From Marinomonas sp. CT5 (GTDB taxonomy: Bacteria > Pseudomonadota > Gammaproteobacteria > Pseudomonadales > Marinomonadaceae), in assembly GCF_018336975.1 (NCBI RefSeq), contig NZ_CP025572.1, positions 338,528-402,527 on the forward strand: a stretch of 64,000 nucleotides of DNA, given 5' to 3'. Of the stretch, positions 25,232 through 34,650 are shown in pieces. The notes under the pieces are model-generated. The model was not told the DNA's origin. It saw only the letters and a program-made list of their open reading frames with translations, and did no database searches. The position numbers were made by a program, and so were the translations under genes. Position 1 is the first letter of the stretch; the number at the start of each line of letters is the position of its first letter.

Positions 25232-25659
25232 TTCGTGAACTGAGTGCCGAAGATATTAATGATGTTGTATCTATTTGGTATTCGGCGTCGGTGAAGGCTC
25301 ATGATTTTATTGCGGAAACCTTTTGGGACTCGCAAAAAGAGTCGATGCGTGATGTTTATATACCGAATAGTGAAACTTGGGTTTATTGCCAAGATAGCCG
25401 TATTTTAGGCTTCATTTCTTACCATCAAGGTTTTGTTGCTGCCCTGTTTGTTTCTCCTGACGCGCAATCTAAAGGTATTGGCACAGCTCTGCTTAATACG
25501 TTGAAAGATTGCCATCAGTCACTCAGCCTGACGGTTTATGCTGAAAATAGTCAAGCTTATTCCTTTTATAGCCAACAAGGTTTTGCTGAATTAGAGCGCA
25601 GACCTTGTGAGCATACGGGTCATGAAGAAGTCTTAATGTCTTGGACATTAAATGCTTAA
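25228..25659 (+). CDS. GNAT N-acetyltransferase
   Basis: 143 residues. GNAT core with the acetyl-CoA motif AQSKGIGTALLN and C-terminal NSQAYSFYSQQGF. Overlaps the preceding lipoprotein gene by ATGA and has AAGGAGGA before it, so it is coupled. Resembles YjaB/RimI-like small acetyltransferases; substrate unknown. Confidence 0.9.
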   Translation: MIRELSAEDINDVVSIWYSASVKAHDFIAETFWDSQKESMRDVYIPNSETWVYCQDSRILGFISYHQGFVAALFVSPDAQSKGIGTALLNTLKDCHQSLSLTVYAENSQAYSFYSQQGFAELERRPCEHTGHEEVLMSWTLNA

Positions 25660-25685
25660 CAATATTGATAAGGGAGTTCTATAAC

Positions 25686-26159
25686 ATGTTGATACGCGAA
25701 GCTAAGCGAGAAGATTCAAGCACCATTCTTAGGTTTGTTAAAGAGTTGGCTGCTTATGAAAAAGCAGAGCATGAAGTGCTGGCAACCAAGGAGATGATTG
25801 AAAGCTCTATCTTTTCCGAGCATTCCACAACTAAAGCCATCATTTGTGAGAGTGAGGGTAATCCAATTGGTTTTGCTGTGTACTTTTTTAACTATTCCAC
25901 ATGGTTAGGAAAGCATGGTTTATATCTTGAGGATTTGTATGTGTCACCGTCAGAACGAGGCAGTGGTGCTGGAAAAGCGTTACTAAAACATTTGGCAGGA
26001 ATCGCTGTAGCGAATGACTGTGGGAGATTTGAATGGAGTGTTTTAGATTGGAATAAACCCGCTATCGATTTTTATGAATCACTAGGTGCTAAGCCTAAGA
26101 GCGAATGGCTAGGGTATCAGTTAACGGGAGAGTCTCTTGCCGCTTTGGCGGCTTTTTAA
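25686..26159 (+). CDS. GNAT N-acetyltransferase (SSAT/diamine acetyltransferase-like)
   Basis: 157 residues from the ATG at 25686 (AAGGGAG upstream). Motifs LEDLYVSPSERGSGAGKALL and WSVLDWNKPAIDFYESLGA are those of the spermidine/diamine acetyltransferase branch, which includes enzymes acting on amines and amino acids. Third gene of the lipoprotein-GNAT-GNAT run. Substrate not determined from sequence. Confidence 0.9.
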   Translation: MLIREAKREDSSTILRFVKELAAYEKAEHEVLATKEMIESSIFSEHSTTKAIICESEGNPIGFAVYFFNYSTWLGKHGLYLEDLYVSPSERGSGAGKALLKHLAGIAVANDCGRFEWSVLDWNKPAIDFYESLGAKPKSEWLGYQLTGESLAALAAF

Positions 26160-26323
26160 ATTATAAACTGTGTGGTTGAAGGGCTTTGTTCCCAAATCCT
26201 AAAGCTTAAAATATGGCGTTTTATCAACTTGATTTGTCGAGAATTGAACAAGGCGCTCCGCTGTTTTGATCTGCGATATCGCCTTGACTGTGTTGCGTCT
26301 TTGGTGGAATAAAAGCAGAGACG

Positions 26324-27055
26324 TTAATCGAGAACCGATGGGTCTTGTTTAATCATCAGTGCTTTCATTTCTTCAAAGTGGCGGCGAGAAAAATCTGTGA
26401 TTTTCTCCCAATCCTGCGCGGTCTTTTCGGCCACTTCATCGGATAACACATTGAGAGCTTGCCCTGTCGACCAAGCCGTGACCAGAATTTGGCAGGCTCT
26501 TTCTAGTGTCCAAATATCATCGAATGCGATACCGATATCCGAGCTTGTGACCATCACGCCGTGATTGCCCATCAGCAGTCTGCTGTTGTTGGCGAGTAAC
26601 CCAGATAATCGAGCGCCTTCTTCTTCGGTATCGGCCATGCCACCAAACATGGTGTCAACAGAGACCCGATTGAAATAGCGTGCGGTGTTTTGATCGATAG
26701 GAGGAATATTCGGCGATTTCATTGTGGAAATGGCCGTTGTGTACACAGGGTGCAGGTGCATAGCCACACGTACATGAGGCAGGCGTTGGTGCAACTGACC
26801 GTGAATAGACCAAGCCGTCGCATCGACTTCTGGTCGTTCTGCGTTGGATGCATCGTCGGCGTCCAAGAGCAATAAGTCACTCGCTTTGATTTGAGAAAAG
26901 TGTTTCCACTTTGGGTTGAGTAAAAACTGTTTGCCGTCATCGGATACGGCCGCACTGAAATGATTGGCGACGGCTTCGTGCATCCCCAAATGGGCAATGA
27001 TGCGAAAGGATGCGGCAAGATCGATACGGAGCGTTTCTTCGATTGAAAGAGCCAT
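26324..27055 (-). CDS. Class II aldolase/adducin family protein
   Basis: 243 residues. The metal-binding motif HLHPVYTTAIS and the later GNHGVMV are typical of the class II aldolase/adducin family, whose members act on sugar phosphates or related hydroxy acids. It is the last gene of a minus-strand set (fused permease-ATPase, binding protein, aldolase), but a strong terminator hairpin lies between it and the binding protein, so expression may be partly separate. Substrate probably relates to the imported compound. Confidence 0.88.
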   Translation of the reverse strand: MALSIEETLRIDLAASFRIIAHLGMHEAVANHFSAAVSDDGKQFLLNPKWKHFSQIKASDLLLLDADDASNAERPEVDATAWSIHGQLHQRLPHVRVAMHLHPVYTTAISTMKSPNIPPIDQNTARYFNRVSVDTMFGGMADTEEEGARLSGLLANNSRLLMGNHGVMVTSSDIGIAFDDIWTLERACQILVTAWSTGQALNVLSDEVAEKTAQDWEKITDFSRRHFEEMKALMIKQDPSVLD

Positions 27056-27066
27056 AGGTGCCTCCC

Positions 27067-27100
27067 AAAAAAAGCGTACGCAGATGACTGCGTACGCTTT
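27067..27100 (-). terminator. Terminator after the amino-acid binding-protein gene
   Basis: AAAGCGTACGCA (27071-27082) pairs perfectly with TGCGTACGCTTT (27089-27100). On the minus strand it is followed by a T run (27070-27067 and the rest of the stem's T's). It separates the transporter from the aldolase gene. Confidence 0.85.
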
Positions 27101-27108
27101 GACGTTGT

Positions 27109-27951
27109 TTAGTTAGACATCAGTGTTTTGAGGTCTTCTTCAGTTGGCGCTTGGAAGTGGTATTTCTTAAGTAGCGCTTCGTATTCCGGTGTCTTTTTGT
27201 ATTTTTCCAGACCAGCAATTAATGCTTCTTTTACTTCATCGTTGCCTTTCTTAACGCCAAAGCCGTTTAGTACTGGGTAGAGTAAGGTGTCCGACGATAA
27301 AGTCACGCGATTGCCTAAGCGTTCAACAATACCACCTGCTACCGCGGCATCAGTGATTTGTGCATCAATGGCACGAGACAACATGGCTTGTGTGGTTTGT
27401 GGGTCCGTTGGATATTCATTGATCTTTATTGGTTCTAAACCATTGGCTTCACAGTATTCAGCAGAGACTTTTCTTACGGGTTTCAACCATGCCGTTCCTG
27501 CCATAGAGCCGATAGTGTGTCCGCAGAAATCTTCAGGGGTTTTAGGTTGGTAGTCGCTGCCTTTAACCGACAAAATAGATACGCCACTTTTTAGGTAAGG
27601 AATCATATCAATGACTTTTAAACGTTCTTCCGTGATGTACATAGCCGAGTTGGTGATATCAAAACGGCCGCCACGTAAACCTGGGATCAAGTTCGCCCAA
27701 CGTGTATCAAGAGTGACAGACTCTCGTCCCATGACTTTCGCTAAGCCGTCTAAGAATTCGATATCAAATCCCGCTGGCTTGTTATCTTTCATATATTCAT
27801 AAGGGTAAAAAGTGACATCAGAGCCCGCAATGATCTTGCCACTTTCCTTAAAGGCCATGGCATTCATCGAAGAAACGGTTAATAGCGCTCCGGCCGCTCC
27901 TAGGGCGAAAGAGCGAAGAGTTTTGCCGTGATTTTTTTTAAGCATAGTCAT
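27109..27951 (-). CDS. Polar amino-acid ABC transporter substrate-binding protein
   Basis: 280 residues with a signal peptide ending near SMNAMA. The SBP family 3 fold is clear: GSDVTFYPYEYMKDNKPAGFDIEFLDGL, RWANLIPGLRGGRFD, TEERLKVIDMIPY and the hinge SRAIDAQITDAA. The acidic pocket residues indicate a polar amino acid or basic derivative. It works with the fused permease-ATPase 48 bp upstream in the same operon. Confidence 0.92.
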   Translation of the reverse strand: MTMLKKNHGKTLRSFALGAAGALLTVSSMNAMAFKESGKIIAGSDVTFYPYEYMKDNKPAGFDIEFLDGLAKVMGRESVTLDTRWANLIPGLRGGRFDITNSAMYITEERLKVIDMIPYLKSGVSILSVKGSDYQPKTPEDFCGHTIGSMAGTAWLKPVRKVSAEYCEANGLEPIKINEYPTDPQTTQAMLSRAIDAQITDAAVAGGIVERLGNRVTLSSDTLLYPVLNGFGVKKGNDEVKEALIAGLEKYKKTPEYEALLKKYHFQAPTEEDLKTLMSN

Positions 27952-27999
27952 ATTTTGAGTTCCTTTTGAGTGATATAGAGAGTCTGGTTTTTTTAATCA

Positions 28000-29520
28000 T
28001 TAAGTTAGTGAAACGTCCTTGAGGAAAGATTCAATTCTTGGGTTGTTTCCTTCACGAAGGACTTGGGGGGAGTTGTCACAGACCACTCGACCTTGTTCCA
28101 TAAAGACGACACGGTCTGATACTTTGAAGGCAAAGCTCATTTCGTGTGTCACGATCACCATAGTGATGCCTTCTTGCGCTAAATCCTCGATGACTTGTAA
28201 AACTTCATTCACTTTCTCTGGATCCAGTGCCGAGGTGGGCTCATCAAATAGCATGATTTGAGGGCGCATCATCAGCGCTCGAGCAATAGCAACACGCTGT
28301 TGTTGGCCGCCCGACAATTGATGAGGGTACTTCCAAACATGGTCTAACATGCCCACTTTATAAAGCAGTTGGTAAGCTTGCATTTCCAAGTCTTTACGAG
28401 TGCCCATTTTGTGATAACGAGGGGCCAACATAAGGTTTTCAAGCACGGTTAAGTGTGGGAATAAGTTGAAACTTTGGAATACCATGCCAATTTGCGTGCG
28501 CAGCTCCGCATTCTCCACAAAGCGTGTTTTGTCTGGGCTTGAACGTAGTAGCTTTAAGAAAGGCTGGCCGTTCAGATCAATAGCACCATTATCCAACTGC
28601 TCAAGTCCGTTAAGCAGACGAATTAAGGTGGTTTTTCCTGAGCCAGATGGCCCTATAACCGACACGACTTCTCCGCTATTAATGCTCAAGTTGACTGAGC
28701 CAAGTACTTCTACATTATTAAAGGCTTTGTGGAGTTTGGTCGCTTTTAAGGCTGGGCCGTCATAACTCGTTGTTGGCGTAATGGTGGCGGCCGGTGCATT
28801 TTTTACTTGCTCAATGAATTCAGCAGAAGGCTGCTTGGTGGTTTTGCGCTTGGTAACGTCAAGGTAGTTTTCTAATTTACCGAGCAGAAAATCAAATACA
28901 GTAACGATCAGCACATAATAAATGGCAACCGCGGCCATGGTTTCTAGGACTAAGAAGTTTTGCGTATAAAGACGCTGACCCACCATGAGCACTTCTGTCA
29001 AAGAAATGACCGATACTAAAGAGGATAACTTCACAATCGAGATGAATTCATTCGTCAGAGAAGGCAATGCTACTCGCAGGGCTTGTGGAATCACAATTAA
29101 CCATTGAGCACCGGCAAACCTAATACCTAAGGCTCTAGCCGCTTCACTTTGCCCTTTAGGGATAGAGAGCAGACCACCACGATGAATTTCGGCAACATAG
29201 GCACTTTCACACATCACCATCGCGATTAAGCCCGCCCAAAATGGGTCTGAGAGAAGGCCACCGGTGGAGGGGAACAATTGCGGCATGTTGTATACGAAAA
29301 TGAGCAGTACCAATAAAGGCAAGCTACGAAACAGCCAAATATAAAATTTTGATGGTGCGTTGAACACAACCAGTTTAGATTGTTTACCTAACGCCAATAC
29401 AAATCCTACAATGATGCTTAGCACCCAACTTGCAAGACTAAGCTTTACCACTGTCCAGCTTGCCCACCAAAAGTCAGAGAAGCTAAACAAGCTAAACAAG
29501 TAGTTCCAATCGAACATCAT
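28000..29520 (-). CDS. Fused permease-ATPase of a polar amino-acid ABC importer
   Basis: 506 residues in one frame. Residues 1-225 are a HisM/GlnP-type permease (five helices, EAA loop EAARALGIRFAGAQWLIVIPQALRVALPSL). After a linker, residues 255-506 form a GlnQ-type ATPase: Walker A GPSGSGKTT, signature LSGGQQQRV, Walker B IMLFDEPTSALD, switch His VTHEM. These are usually two proteins; fusion gives a fixed 1:1 ratio, so a homodimer would make a full transporter. It begins the minus-strand operon and is divergent from a LysR gene. Confidence 0.93.
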   Translation of the reverse strand: MMFDWNYLFSLFSFSDFWWASWTVVKLSLASWVLSIIVGFVLALGKQSKLVVFNAPSKFYIWLFRSLPLLVLLIFVYNMPQLFPSTGGLLSDPFWAGLIAMVMCESAYVAEIHRGGLLSIPKGQSEAARALGIRFAGAQWLIVIPQALRVALPSLTNEFISIVKLSSLVSVISLTEVLMVGQRLYTQNFLVLETMAAVAIYYVLIVTVFDFLLGKLENYLDVTKRKTTKQPSAEFIEQVKNAPAATITPTTSYDGPALKATKLHKAFNNVEVLGSVNLSINSGEVVSVIGPSGSGKTTLIRLLNGLEQLDNGAIDLNGQPFLKLLRSSPDKTRFVENAELRTQIGMVFQSFNLFPHLTVLENLMLAPRYHKMGTRKDLEMQAYQLLYKVGMLDHVWKYPHQLSGGQQQRVAIARALMMRPQIMLFDEPTSALDPEKVNEVLQVIEDLAQEGITMVIVTHEMSFAFKVSDRVVFMEQGRVVCDNSPQVLREGNNPRIESFLKDVSLT

Positions 29521-29941
29521 AAAATGATCACCTTACTTCCAGAAAAATAATCAGGTACTGCTTCATATCAAGGAAATGAAACGGCTAATCTGCTTAATCA
29601 CTATGGAGCGATATCAGGAAGTCAGGCAATTACAATTTTCTTCTCTTCTAGTTTTAAAAAAACTATCTAGTACCAGCCTCTGTCATATTAAAAAAATCAT
29701 GCACTCAATTAGTTAATTGAATCTTTTCGAAGGCTTTTTTTGCACCAAAAAAGCTCAAGAAAAAACAGGCCTTTTGCTTATGGTCGTTTCGATTTTGGCG
29801 GGTGAATTTAAAAATGTTTTAAAAAACAAATGTTTGATTCTGGTTGACGTATTTAGATAGGGGCTGGCATTTGCATTGCTAAGTAAAAAACTATGTAGTT
29901 AATAGTATAAAAGACATTTTTTAAATTCAGGTGAGTCATGT
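29521..29941. promoter_or_regulatory. AT-rich divergent regulatory region
   Basis: 420 bp without a gene between the fused ABC gene and LysR. TCAATTA-GT-TAATTGA at 29705-29720 is a 7-bp inverted repeat and a plausible LysR operator. The rest is AT-rich with no stable hairpin or conserved RNA I recognise. Confidence 0.4.
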
Positions 29942-30865
29942 ATGAGATATTTTACCTTAAAGCAGCTTAATTACTTCACCACTGTCGTGGACACCGAAAG
30001 TATTGCCGAGGCATCGAGAAAGCTTCACATTGCTCAGCCTTCTATTTCCATTGCGATCAAAAATTTAGAAGATTCTTTTGGTCAGCAGTTGCTGATTAGG
30101 CATCATGCTCAAGGTGTTTCTTTAACGCCCAGTGGCCGTCGTTTTTATGATAAAGCCCGGGAGTTATTGCGCTTTTCACACGAGTTTGAACAAAACACCT
30201 TAGCGAACAGCGACACGACCAGCGGAAAAATCTCCATCGGCAGTTTTGAGTCCGTTGCCCCATTGTATATTCCTAAACTGATTGCTGGTTTTAAGCGTCA
30301 ATATCCTGATATTGAAATACAGCTCATGGATGGCGAACAGCATGAAATCATGGTGGGTCTGCATCGAGGTCAATTTGATATGGCTTTTTTATATGACCTA
30401 GAGTTGGATAACTCGATAAGAAAAGAACCGCTAAATGCCCCTCATAAACCTTATGCCTTGTTACCAGTGGATCATCCTTTGGCGGCGAATCCCACTGTCA
30501 CCTTAGAAGCTTTGAGCCGTGAACCTATGGTGTTGTTAGACGTGATCCCGAGTCGAAATTATTTTTTGAGTATTTTTACTGAAAAAGGCTTACATCCTGA
30601 GGTGGCCTACACGTCACCTTCAATTGAAATGGTGCGTTGTATGGTGGGGCAAGGTCAGGGGTTTTCGGTGTTGGTTACGCGCCCTTGTTCCAAAATGACT
30701 TACGATGGTCAAGAGTTGGCTTATGTTGAAATTGAAGATGAGATGGAAAGTTCCGCTTTGATTATGGCGCATTTGAAAACCAATGAACCCACCAAACCGG
30801 CCCGCTTATTTATGGACTATTGCCGGGCTTTTGACCTAGATAACAACATGGAGGTAGTCGGTTGA
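29942..30865 (+). CDS. LysR-family transcriptional regulator
   Basis: 307 residues. N-terminal HTH (TLKQLNYFTTVVDTESIAEASRKLHIAQPSISIAIKNLEDSFG), then the effector domain (GKISIGSFESVAPLYIPKL). Lies between the divergent fused ABC operon and the co-directional monooxygenase operon, so it probably controls one or both. Inducer unknown; likely the imported nitrogen compound. Confidence 0.93.
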   Translation: MRYFTLKQLNYFTTVVDTESIAEASRKLHIAQPSISIAIKNLEDSFGQQLLIRHHAQGVSLTPSGRRFYDKARELLRFSHEFEQNTLANSDTTSGKISIGSFESVAPLYIPKLIAGFKRQYPDIEIQLMDGEQHEIMVGLHRGQFDMAFLYDLELDNSIRKEPLNAPHKPYALLPVDHPLAANPTVTLEALSREPMVLLDVIPSRNYFLSIFTEKGLHPEVAYTSPSIEMVRCMVGQGQGFSVLVTRPCSKMTYDGQELAYVEIEDEMESSALIMAHLKTNEPTKPARLFMDYCRAFDLDNNMEVVG

Positions 30866-31029
30866 TGGTATTTGTGACTTTCTCATAAATTTGGGTCGCA
30901 AATGTGTTTGGTTAATATTTTATCTATCTAGATCGTATATTAATAATAATTTACTGAGGTTATAGGCTGCCATAAGCTGATTTTAATCCCCGATGGGAAC
31001 GTATAAATCCGTATAAAAGGCGAGCATAA

Positions 31030-32289
31030 ATGACAGCTAAAATCCAACATATTGACACTCTTATTGTGGGTGCGGGCCAGGCAGGCATCGCTATGAGCGA
31101 ACACCTTACTCGCCAAAACGTACCTCACATTGTATTAGAAAAAAGTCGTATAGCCGAAGCATGGCGTACTCGACGTTGGGATTCATTAGTGGCGAATGGG
31201 CCAGCTTGGCATGACCGCTTTCCAGGGCTAGAGTTTCCTAACGTCGACCCAGACTGCTTTGTGAAAAAAGACAGTGTTGCAGATTACTTTGAAGCGTATG
31301 CGGAAAAATTCGAAGCGCCTGTTCATACCGGTGTCGAAGTTCACAGCGTAACCCAAGAGCAAGGCGTTAGCGGCTTTAAGGTGGTGACCTCTGAAGGCGT
31401 TTATCAAGCTCAGCGCGTGGTATCCGCGACAGGCCCTTTTCAAACGCCTGTGATTCCGGCAATCGCACCCAAAAATCCCGATCTGTATCAAATCCATTCT
31501 GCTGATTATCGTAACCCTGAGCAATTGCCAGAAGGCGCGGTCATGGTGGTCGGTGCTGGCTCTTCTGGTGTGCAAATCGCCGATGAACTGCTGCAATCTG
31601 GTCGTAAAGTGTATCTTTCTGTTGGCCCACATGATCGTCCACCACGTAGTTACCGTGGCCGCGACTTTGTCTGGTGGTTAGGTGTATTAGGGTTGTGGGA
31701 TGCCGCGGCAAATGAGCCTGGAAAAGAGCACGTTACCATTGCGGTTAGTGGCGCCTTGGGAGGCAAAACCATTGATTTCCGTAAGCTCGCAAAAGAAGGC
31801 ATGAATTTAGTCGGCCGCACGCAATCCTTTGAAGGAGATCATGCGATTTTTGGTGCTGATCTAGCGACAAATATCCGCGAAGGGGATCAAAACTATTTGT
31901 CTCTTTTGCGCCAAGCGGATGAGTATATTGCTAAAAATGGCTTAGATCTCCCTGAAGAGCCAGAAGCTCATCAATTACTCGAAGATCCAGATTGTATGAC
32001 CAACCCGATACTGGATTTAAACCTGAGTGAAGCTGGCGTTACCTCAATCATTTGGGCGACAGGTTACTCAACCGAATATAACTGGTTAGAAGTGGACGCG
32101 TTTGATGAAAAAGGTCAACCCGATCACCACCGTGGTGTATCTAAAGCGGCGGGCATCTACTTTCTTGGGCTGCCTTGGCTTTCTCGACGCGGTTCAACCT
32201 TTATCTGGGGTGTCTGGCACGATGCGAAATATATAGCGGACCAAATCGTCATTCAGCGCCAATACCAACATTATCCAGATCAAGCTTAA
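31030..32289 (+). CDS. Flavin-dependent monooxygenase (FMO-like, NAD(P)-binding)
   Basis: 419 residues with two Rossmann motifs, FAD site VGAGQAGIAMSEHL near residues 14-27 and NADPH site VGAGSSGVQIADELL near 175-189, plus the WATGYSTEYNWL motif. The family oxidises N or S in small substrates, or performs Baeyer-Villiger reactions. It starts an operon with RidA (13 bp), DUF1028 (11 bp) and M20 hydrolase (8 bp overlap). A flavin oxygenase followed by an imine hydrolase suggests N-oxidation of an amine or amide. Substrate not known. Confidence 0.9.
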   Translation: MTAKIQHIDTLIVGAGQAGIAMSEHLTRQNVPHIVLEKSRIAEAWRTRRWDSLVANGPAWHDRFPGLEFPNVDPDCFVKKDSVADYFEAYAEKFEAPVHTGVEVHSVTQEQGVSGFKVVTSEGVYQAQRVVSATGPFQTPVIPAIAPKNPDLYQIHSADYRNPEQLPEGAVMVVGAGSSGVQIADELLQSGRKVYLSVGPHDRPPRSYRGRDFVWWLGVLGLWDAAANEPGKEHVTIAVSGALGGKTIDFRKLAKEGMNLVGRTQSFEGDHAIFGADLATNIREGDQNYLSLLRQADEYIAKNGLDLPEEPEAHQLLEDPDCMTNPILDLNLSEAGVTSIIWATGYSTEYNWLEVDAFDEKGQPDHHRGVSKAAGIYFLGLPWLSRRGSTFIWGVWHDAKYIADQIVIQRQYQHYPDQA

Positions 32290-32302
32290 TTGGGAGAGCA
32301 TT

Positions 32303-32722
32303 ATGCCAACGCACACTCGTATCCGAATGTTTAATACAAAAGAGACATATCCGAATCAAACCCTTGATAACGATCTCTGTCAGGCTGTCGTAGCGGGCAA
32401 TACTGTCTACGTTCGAGGCCAAGTTGGAACGGATTTTGACGGCAACCTTGTTGGTTTAGGGGATCCTCAAGCCCAAGCCGAACAGGCGATGAAAAACGTT
32501 AAGCAGTTGTTGGAAGAAGCCGGCAGTGACTTATCGCATATCGTTAAAACGACGACTTACATTACCGATCCAAGGTTTAGAGAGCCTGTTTACCGTGAAG
32601 TCGGTAAATGGTTAAAAGGCGTGTTTCCTATTTCTACTGGTTTGGTGGTCGCTGGTTTGGCGCAGCCACAGTGGTTGATGGAAATTGATGTGATTGCCGT
32701 GATTCCAGAAACGGATAAATAA
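32303..32722 (+). CDS. RidA/YjgF family imine-enamine deaminase
   Basis: 139 residues. RidA fold with GNTVYVRGQVG, QAEQAMKNVKQLLEEAGSDLSHIVKTTTYITD and the tail LMEIDVIAV. The Arg of canonical RidA is not certain here because this belongs to a longer N-terminally extended branch. It should hydrolyse the imine or enamine made by the monooxygenase upstream. RutC plays a comparable part in pyrimidine breakdown. Confidence 0.92.
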   Translation: MPTHTRIRMFNTKETYPNQTLDNDLCQAVVAGNTVYVRGQVGTDFDGNLVGLGDPQAQAEQAMKNVKQLLEEAGSDLSHIVKTTTYITDPRFREPVYREVGKWLKGVFPISTGLVVAGLAQPQWLMEIDVIAVIPETDK

Positions 32723-32733
32723 GGAGAATTCAT

Positions 32734-33408
32734 ATGACGATATCGATAACAGCGTATTGTCCTGATTCGGGCCAATTTGGTATTGCGATCAGCTCTTCTA
32801 GTATTGCGGTTGGAGCGCGTTGTCCTTGGTTAATGGCGGGTGTGGGAGCGGTATCTAGTCAGAACATCACGCTGCCAGTCTTAGGGCAAAAAACGCTCGA
32901 TCAATTGAGTGCAGGCAGCTCGGCGGATCAAGCGCTTAAAGCCGCTTTGGCCCAAGACACCTTTAGTGCTTATCGACAAGTGACCGTGATTGATGCAAAT
33001 GGCGAGGCCGCCTGTTTCAGTGGCACAGAAACATTAGGTGTGCATCACATGAAGAAAGGCATTAACTGCGTTGCCGCAGGCAACATGCTGTCTGATTCAT
33101 CCGTGATAGATGCCATGGTAGCCGGGTTTGAAAGTGCTACAGGTGAATTAACAAGCCGTTTGTTGGAAGCCCTCAAGGCAGGTATTCAGCACGGTGGCGA
33201 AGCGGGACCTGAGCATTCTGCGGCAGTGAAAGTCGTGGATGATTATCCTTGGCCGCTCGTTGATTTGCGCGTTGATTGGGCCGATGAAAACCCAGTCGAT
33301 GAGCTGATGGCTTTATGGCAAGACTATGAGCCGCAGATGAACGCGTATGTCACCAGAGCGCTTGATCCTCGTAAAGCGCCTAGCTACGGTGTTCCAGGTG
33401 ATGAGTAA
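32734..33408 (+). CDS. DUF1028 protein (Ntn-hydrolase-like)
   Basis: 224 residues, matching DUF1028: MTISITAYCPDSGQFGIAISSSSIAVGARCPW, then AGVGAVSSQN and GNMLSD segments, and the HGGEAGPEHSAAVKVV block. The family is predicted to be an Ntn hydrolase and no reaction is established. Here it sits between RidA and an M20 hydrolase, and overlaps the latter by 8 bp. It is a likely amide-bond hydrolase of the same pathway. Confidence 0.9.
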   Translation: MTISITAYCPDSGQFGIAISSSSIAVGARCPWLMAGVGAVSSQNITLPVLGQKTLDQLSAGSSADQALKAALAQDTFSAYRQVTVIDANGEAACFSGTETLGVHHMKKGINCVAAGNMLSDSSVIDAMVAGFESATGELTSRLLEALKAGIQHGGEAGPEHSAAVKVVDDYPWPLVDLRVDWADENPVDELMALWQDYEPQMNAYVTRALDPRKAPSYGVPGDE

Positions 33409-34573
33409 GACCCAAGAAACGCATCATGCCAGCGTACGCTCATTGTTGAGTACCTTGTTGTCTTTTGATACCACGAGTCGTGAATCGAACCTTAAATTGA
33501 TTGAGTTTATCCAAGACTACCTTGATAAACTTGGTGTGGAATCGACCCTGATTTATAACGACGAACGTACCAAAGCCAACTTGTATGCTCGACTTGGGCC
33601 TGCTGGCGATGGTGGGGTGATGCTGTCTGGGCATACCGATGTCGTTCCTGTTGATGGTCAGAAATGGACCTGTCAGCCATTTGAATTGACGGAACAAGAC
33701 GGCAAATACTACGGTCGAGGCAGCGCGGATATGAAGGGCTATCTCGCCTGTGTGCTGGCGATGATGCCGAGTTTTCAGTCGAAAACATTGAGAATGCCGG
33801 TCTATCTTGCCTTCTCCTATGACGAAGAAGTTGGCTGTTTAGGCGTACGCAGCTTAATTGATCACCTAAATACCTCTCTTGAAAAGCCTGCTTTATGCAT
33901 TATCGGTGAACCGACCAGTATGAAACCTGTGTACGGTCACAAAGGTAAAGTGGCTATGCGCTGTAAGGTGCATGGTAAAGCGTGTCATTCCGCCTATGCG
34001 CCAGAAGGTGTCAACGCCATTGAGTACGCCGCGCAGATGATTTCACAGCTGTCTACCTTGGCCGAACCTTTGAAGCAGCAAGTGGACGATCGCTTTGATC
34101 CACCCTACAGTACCTTGCAAACTGGGGTGATTAAAGGCGGCATTGCTTTGAACATCGTACCGGAGTTCTGTCAGTTTGATGTGGAGATGCGCTACTTACC
34201 TGGGGTCAACGCACAAGAAACATTTGATTCATTAGCCGACTACGCTAAGCAGACGTTAGAACCTAAGATGAAGGCCATTTCAGAGGACTCGACGATTGAG
34301 CTAGAAGCTTTGTCGGCGTATCCACCACTGTTAACCGATAAACAGTCTGAATTCGCTCAATGGATGGCTCAATGGGCTGAAAGCGAAGCATTTCAAACGG
34401 TGGCCTTTGGGACGGAAGGCGGGCTCTTTGACGAAGCGGGGGTCGCCACTATGGTGTGTGGTCCGGGTAGCATGGATCAAGGACATAAGCCGGATGAGTT
34501 TGTTTCTATTGAGCAAATACAACAATGCTCGAAAATGTTGCAAAACCTATGTGACTGGCTGACTACTGAGTAA
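33401..34573 (+). CDS. M20 family metallohydrolase (ArgE/DapE-like)
   Basis: 390 residues from the ATG at 33401, which overlaps the DUF1028 end by 8 bp. Metal-binding motifs GHTDVVPVDG, GRGSADMKG, DEEVGCLG and GEPTSMKP are intact with a dimerisation lid domain (GKACHSAYAPEGVNAIEY). Resembles acetylornithine deacetylase. In this operon it is more likely a catabolic N-acyl or N-carbamoyl hydrolase than ArgE. Ends in a terminator at 34585. Confidence 0.9.
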   Translation: MSKTQETHHASVRSLLSTLLSFDTTSRESNLKLIEFIQDYLDKLGVESTLIYNDERTKANLYARLGPAGDGGVMLSGHTDVVPVDGQKWTCQPFELTEQDGKYYGRGSADMKGYLACVLAMMPSFQSKTLRMPVYLAFSYDEEVGCLGVRSLIDHLNTSLEKPALCIIGEPTSMKPVYGHKGKVAMRCKVHGKACHSAYAPEGVNAIEYAAQMISQLSTLAEPLKQQVDDRFDPPYSTLQTGVIKGGIALNIVPEFCQFDVEMRYLPGVNAQETFDSLADYAKQTLEPKMKAISEDSTIELEALSAYPPLLTDKQSEFAQWMAQWAESEAFQTVAFGTEGGLFDEAGVATMVCGPGSMDQGHKPDEFVSIEQIQQCSKMLQNLCDWLTTE

Positions 34574-34584
34574 CAATACCTACT

Positions 34585-34628
34585 AAAAAAGCCAGCGTGT
34601 TTGTATAAAACACGCAGGCTTTTTTTTG
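34585..34628. terminator. Bidirectional terminator of the FMO operon and the convergent ABC operon
   Basis: AAAAGCC-A-GCGTGTTT pairs with AAACACGC-A-GGCTTTTT, with one matched A bulge on each side, and is followed by eight T on the plus strand and TTTTTTAG on the minus. Confidence 0.88.
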
Positions 34629-34650
34629 TATTCATCAGTCGTTTCGAGAA

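Noticed and set aside
28700..28800. Frameshift or gene split between permease and ATPase
   Set aside because: The frame is open throughout with a sensible linker and both domains are complete, so it is treated as a true fusion.
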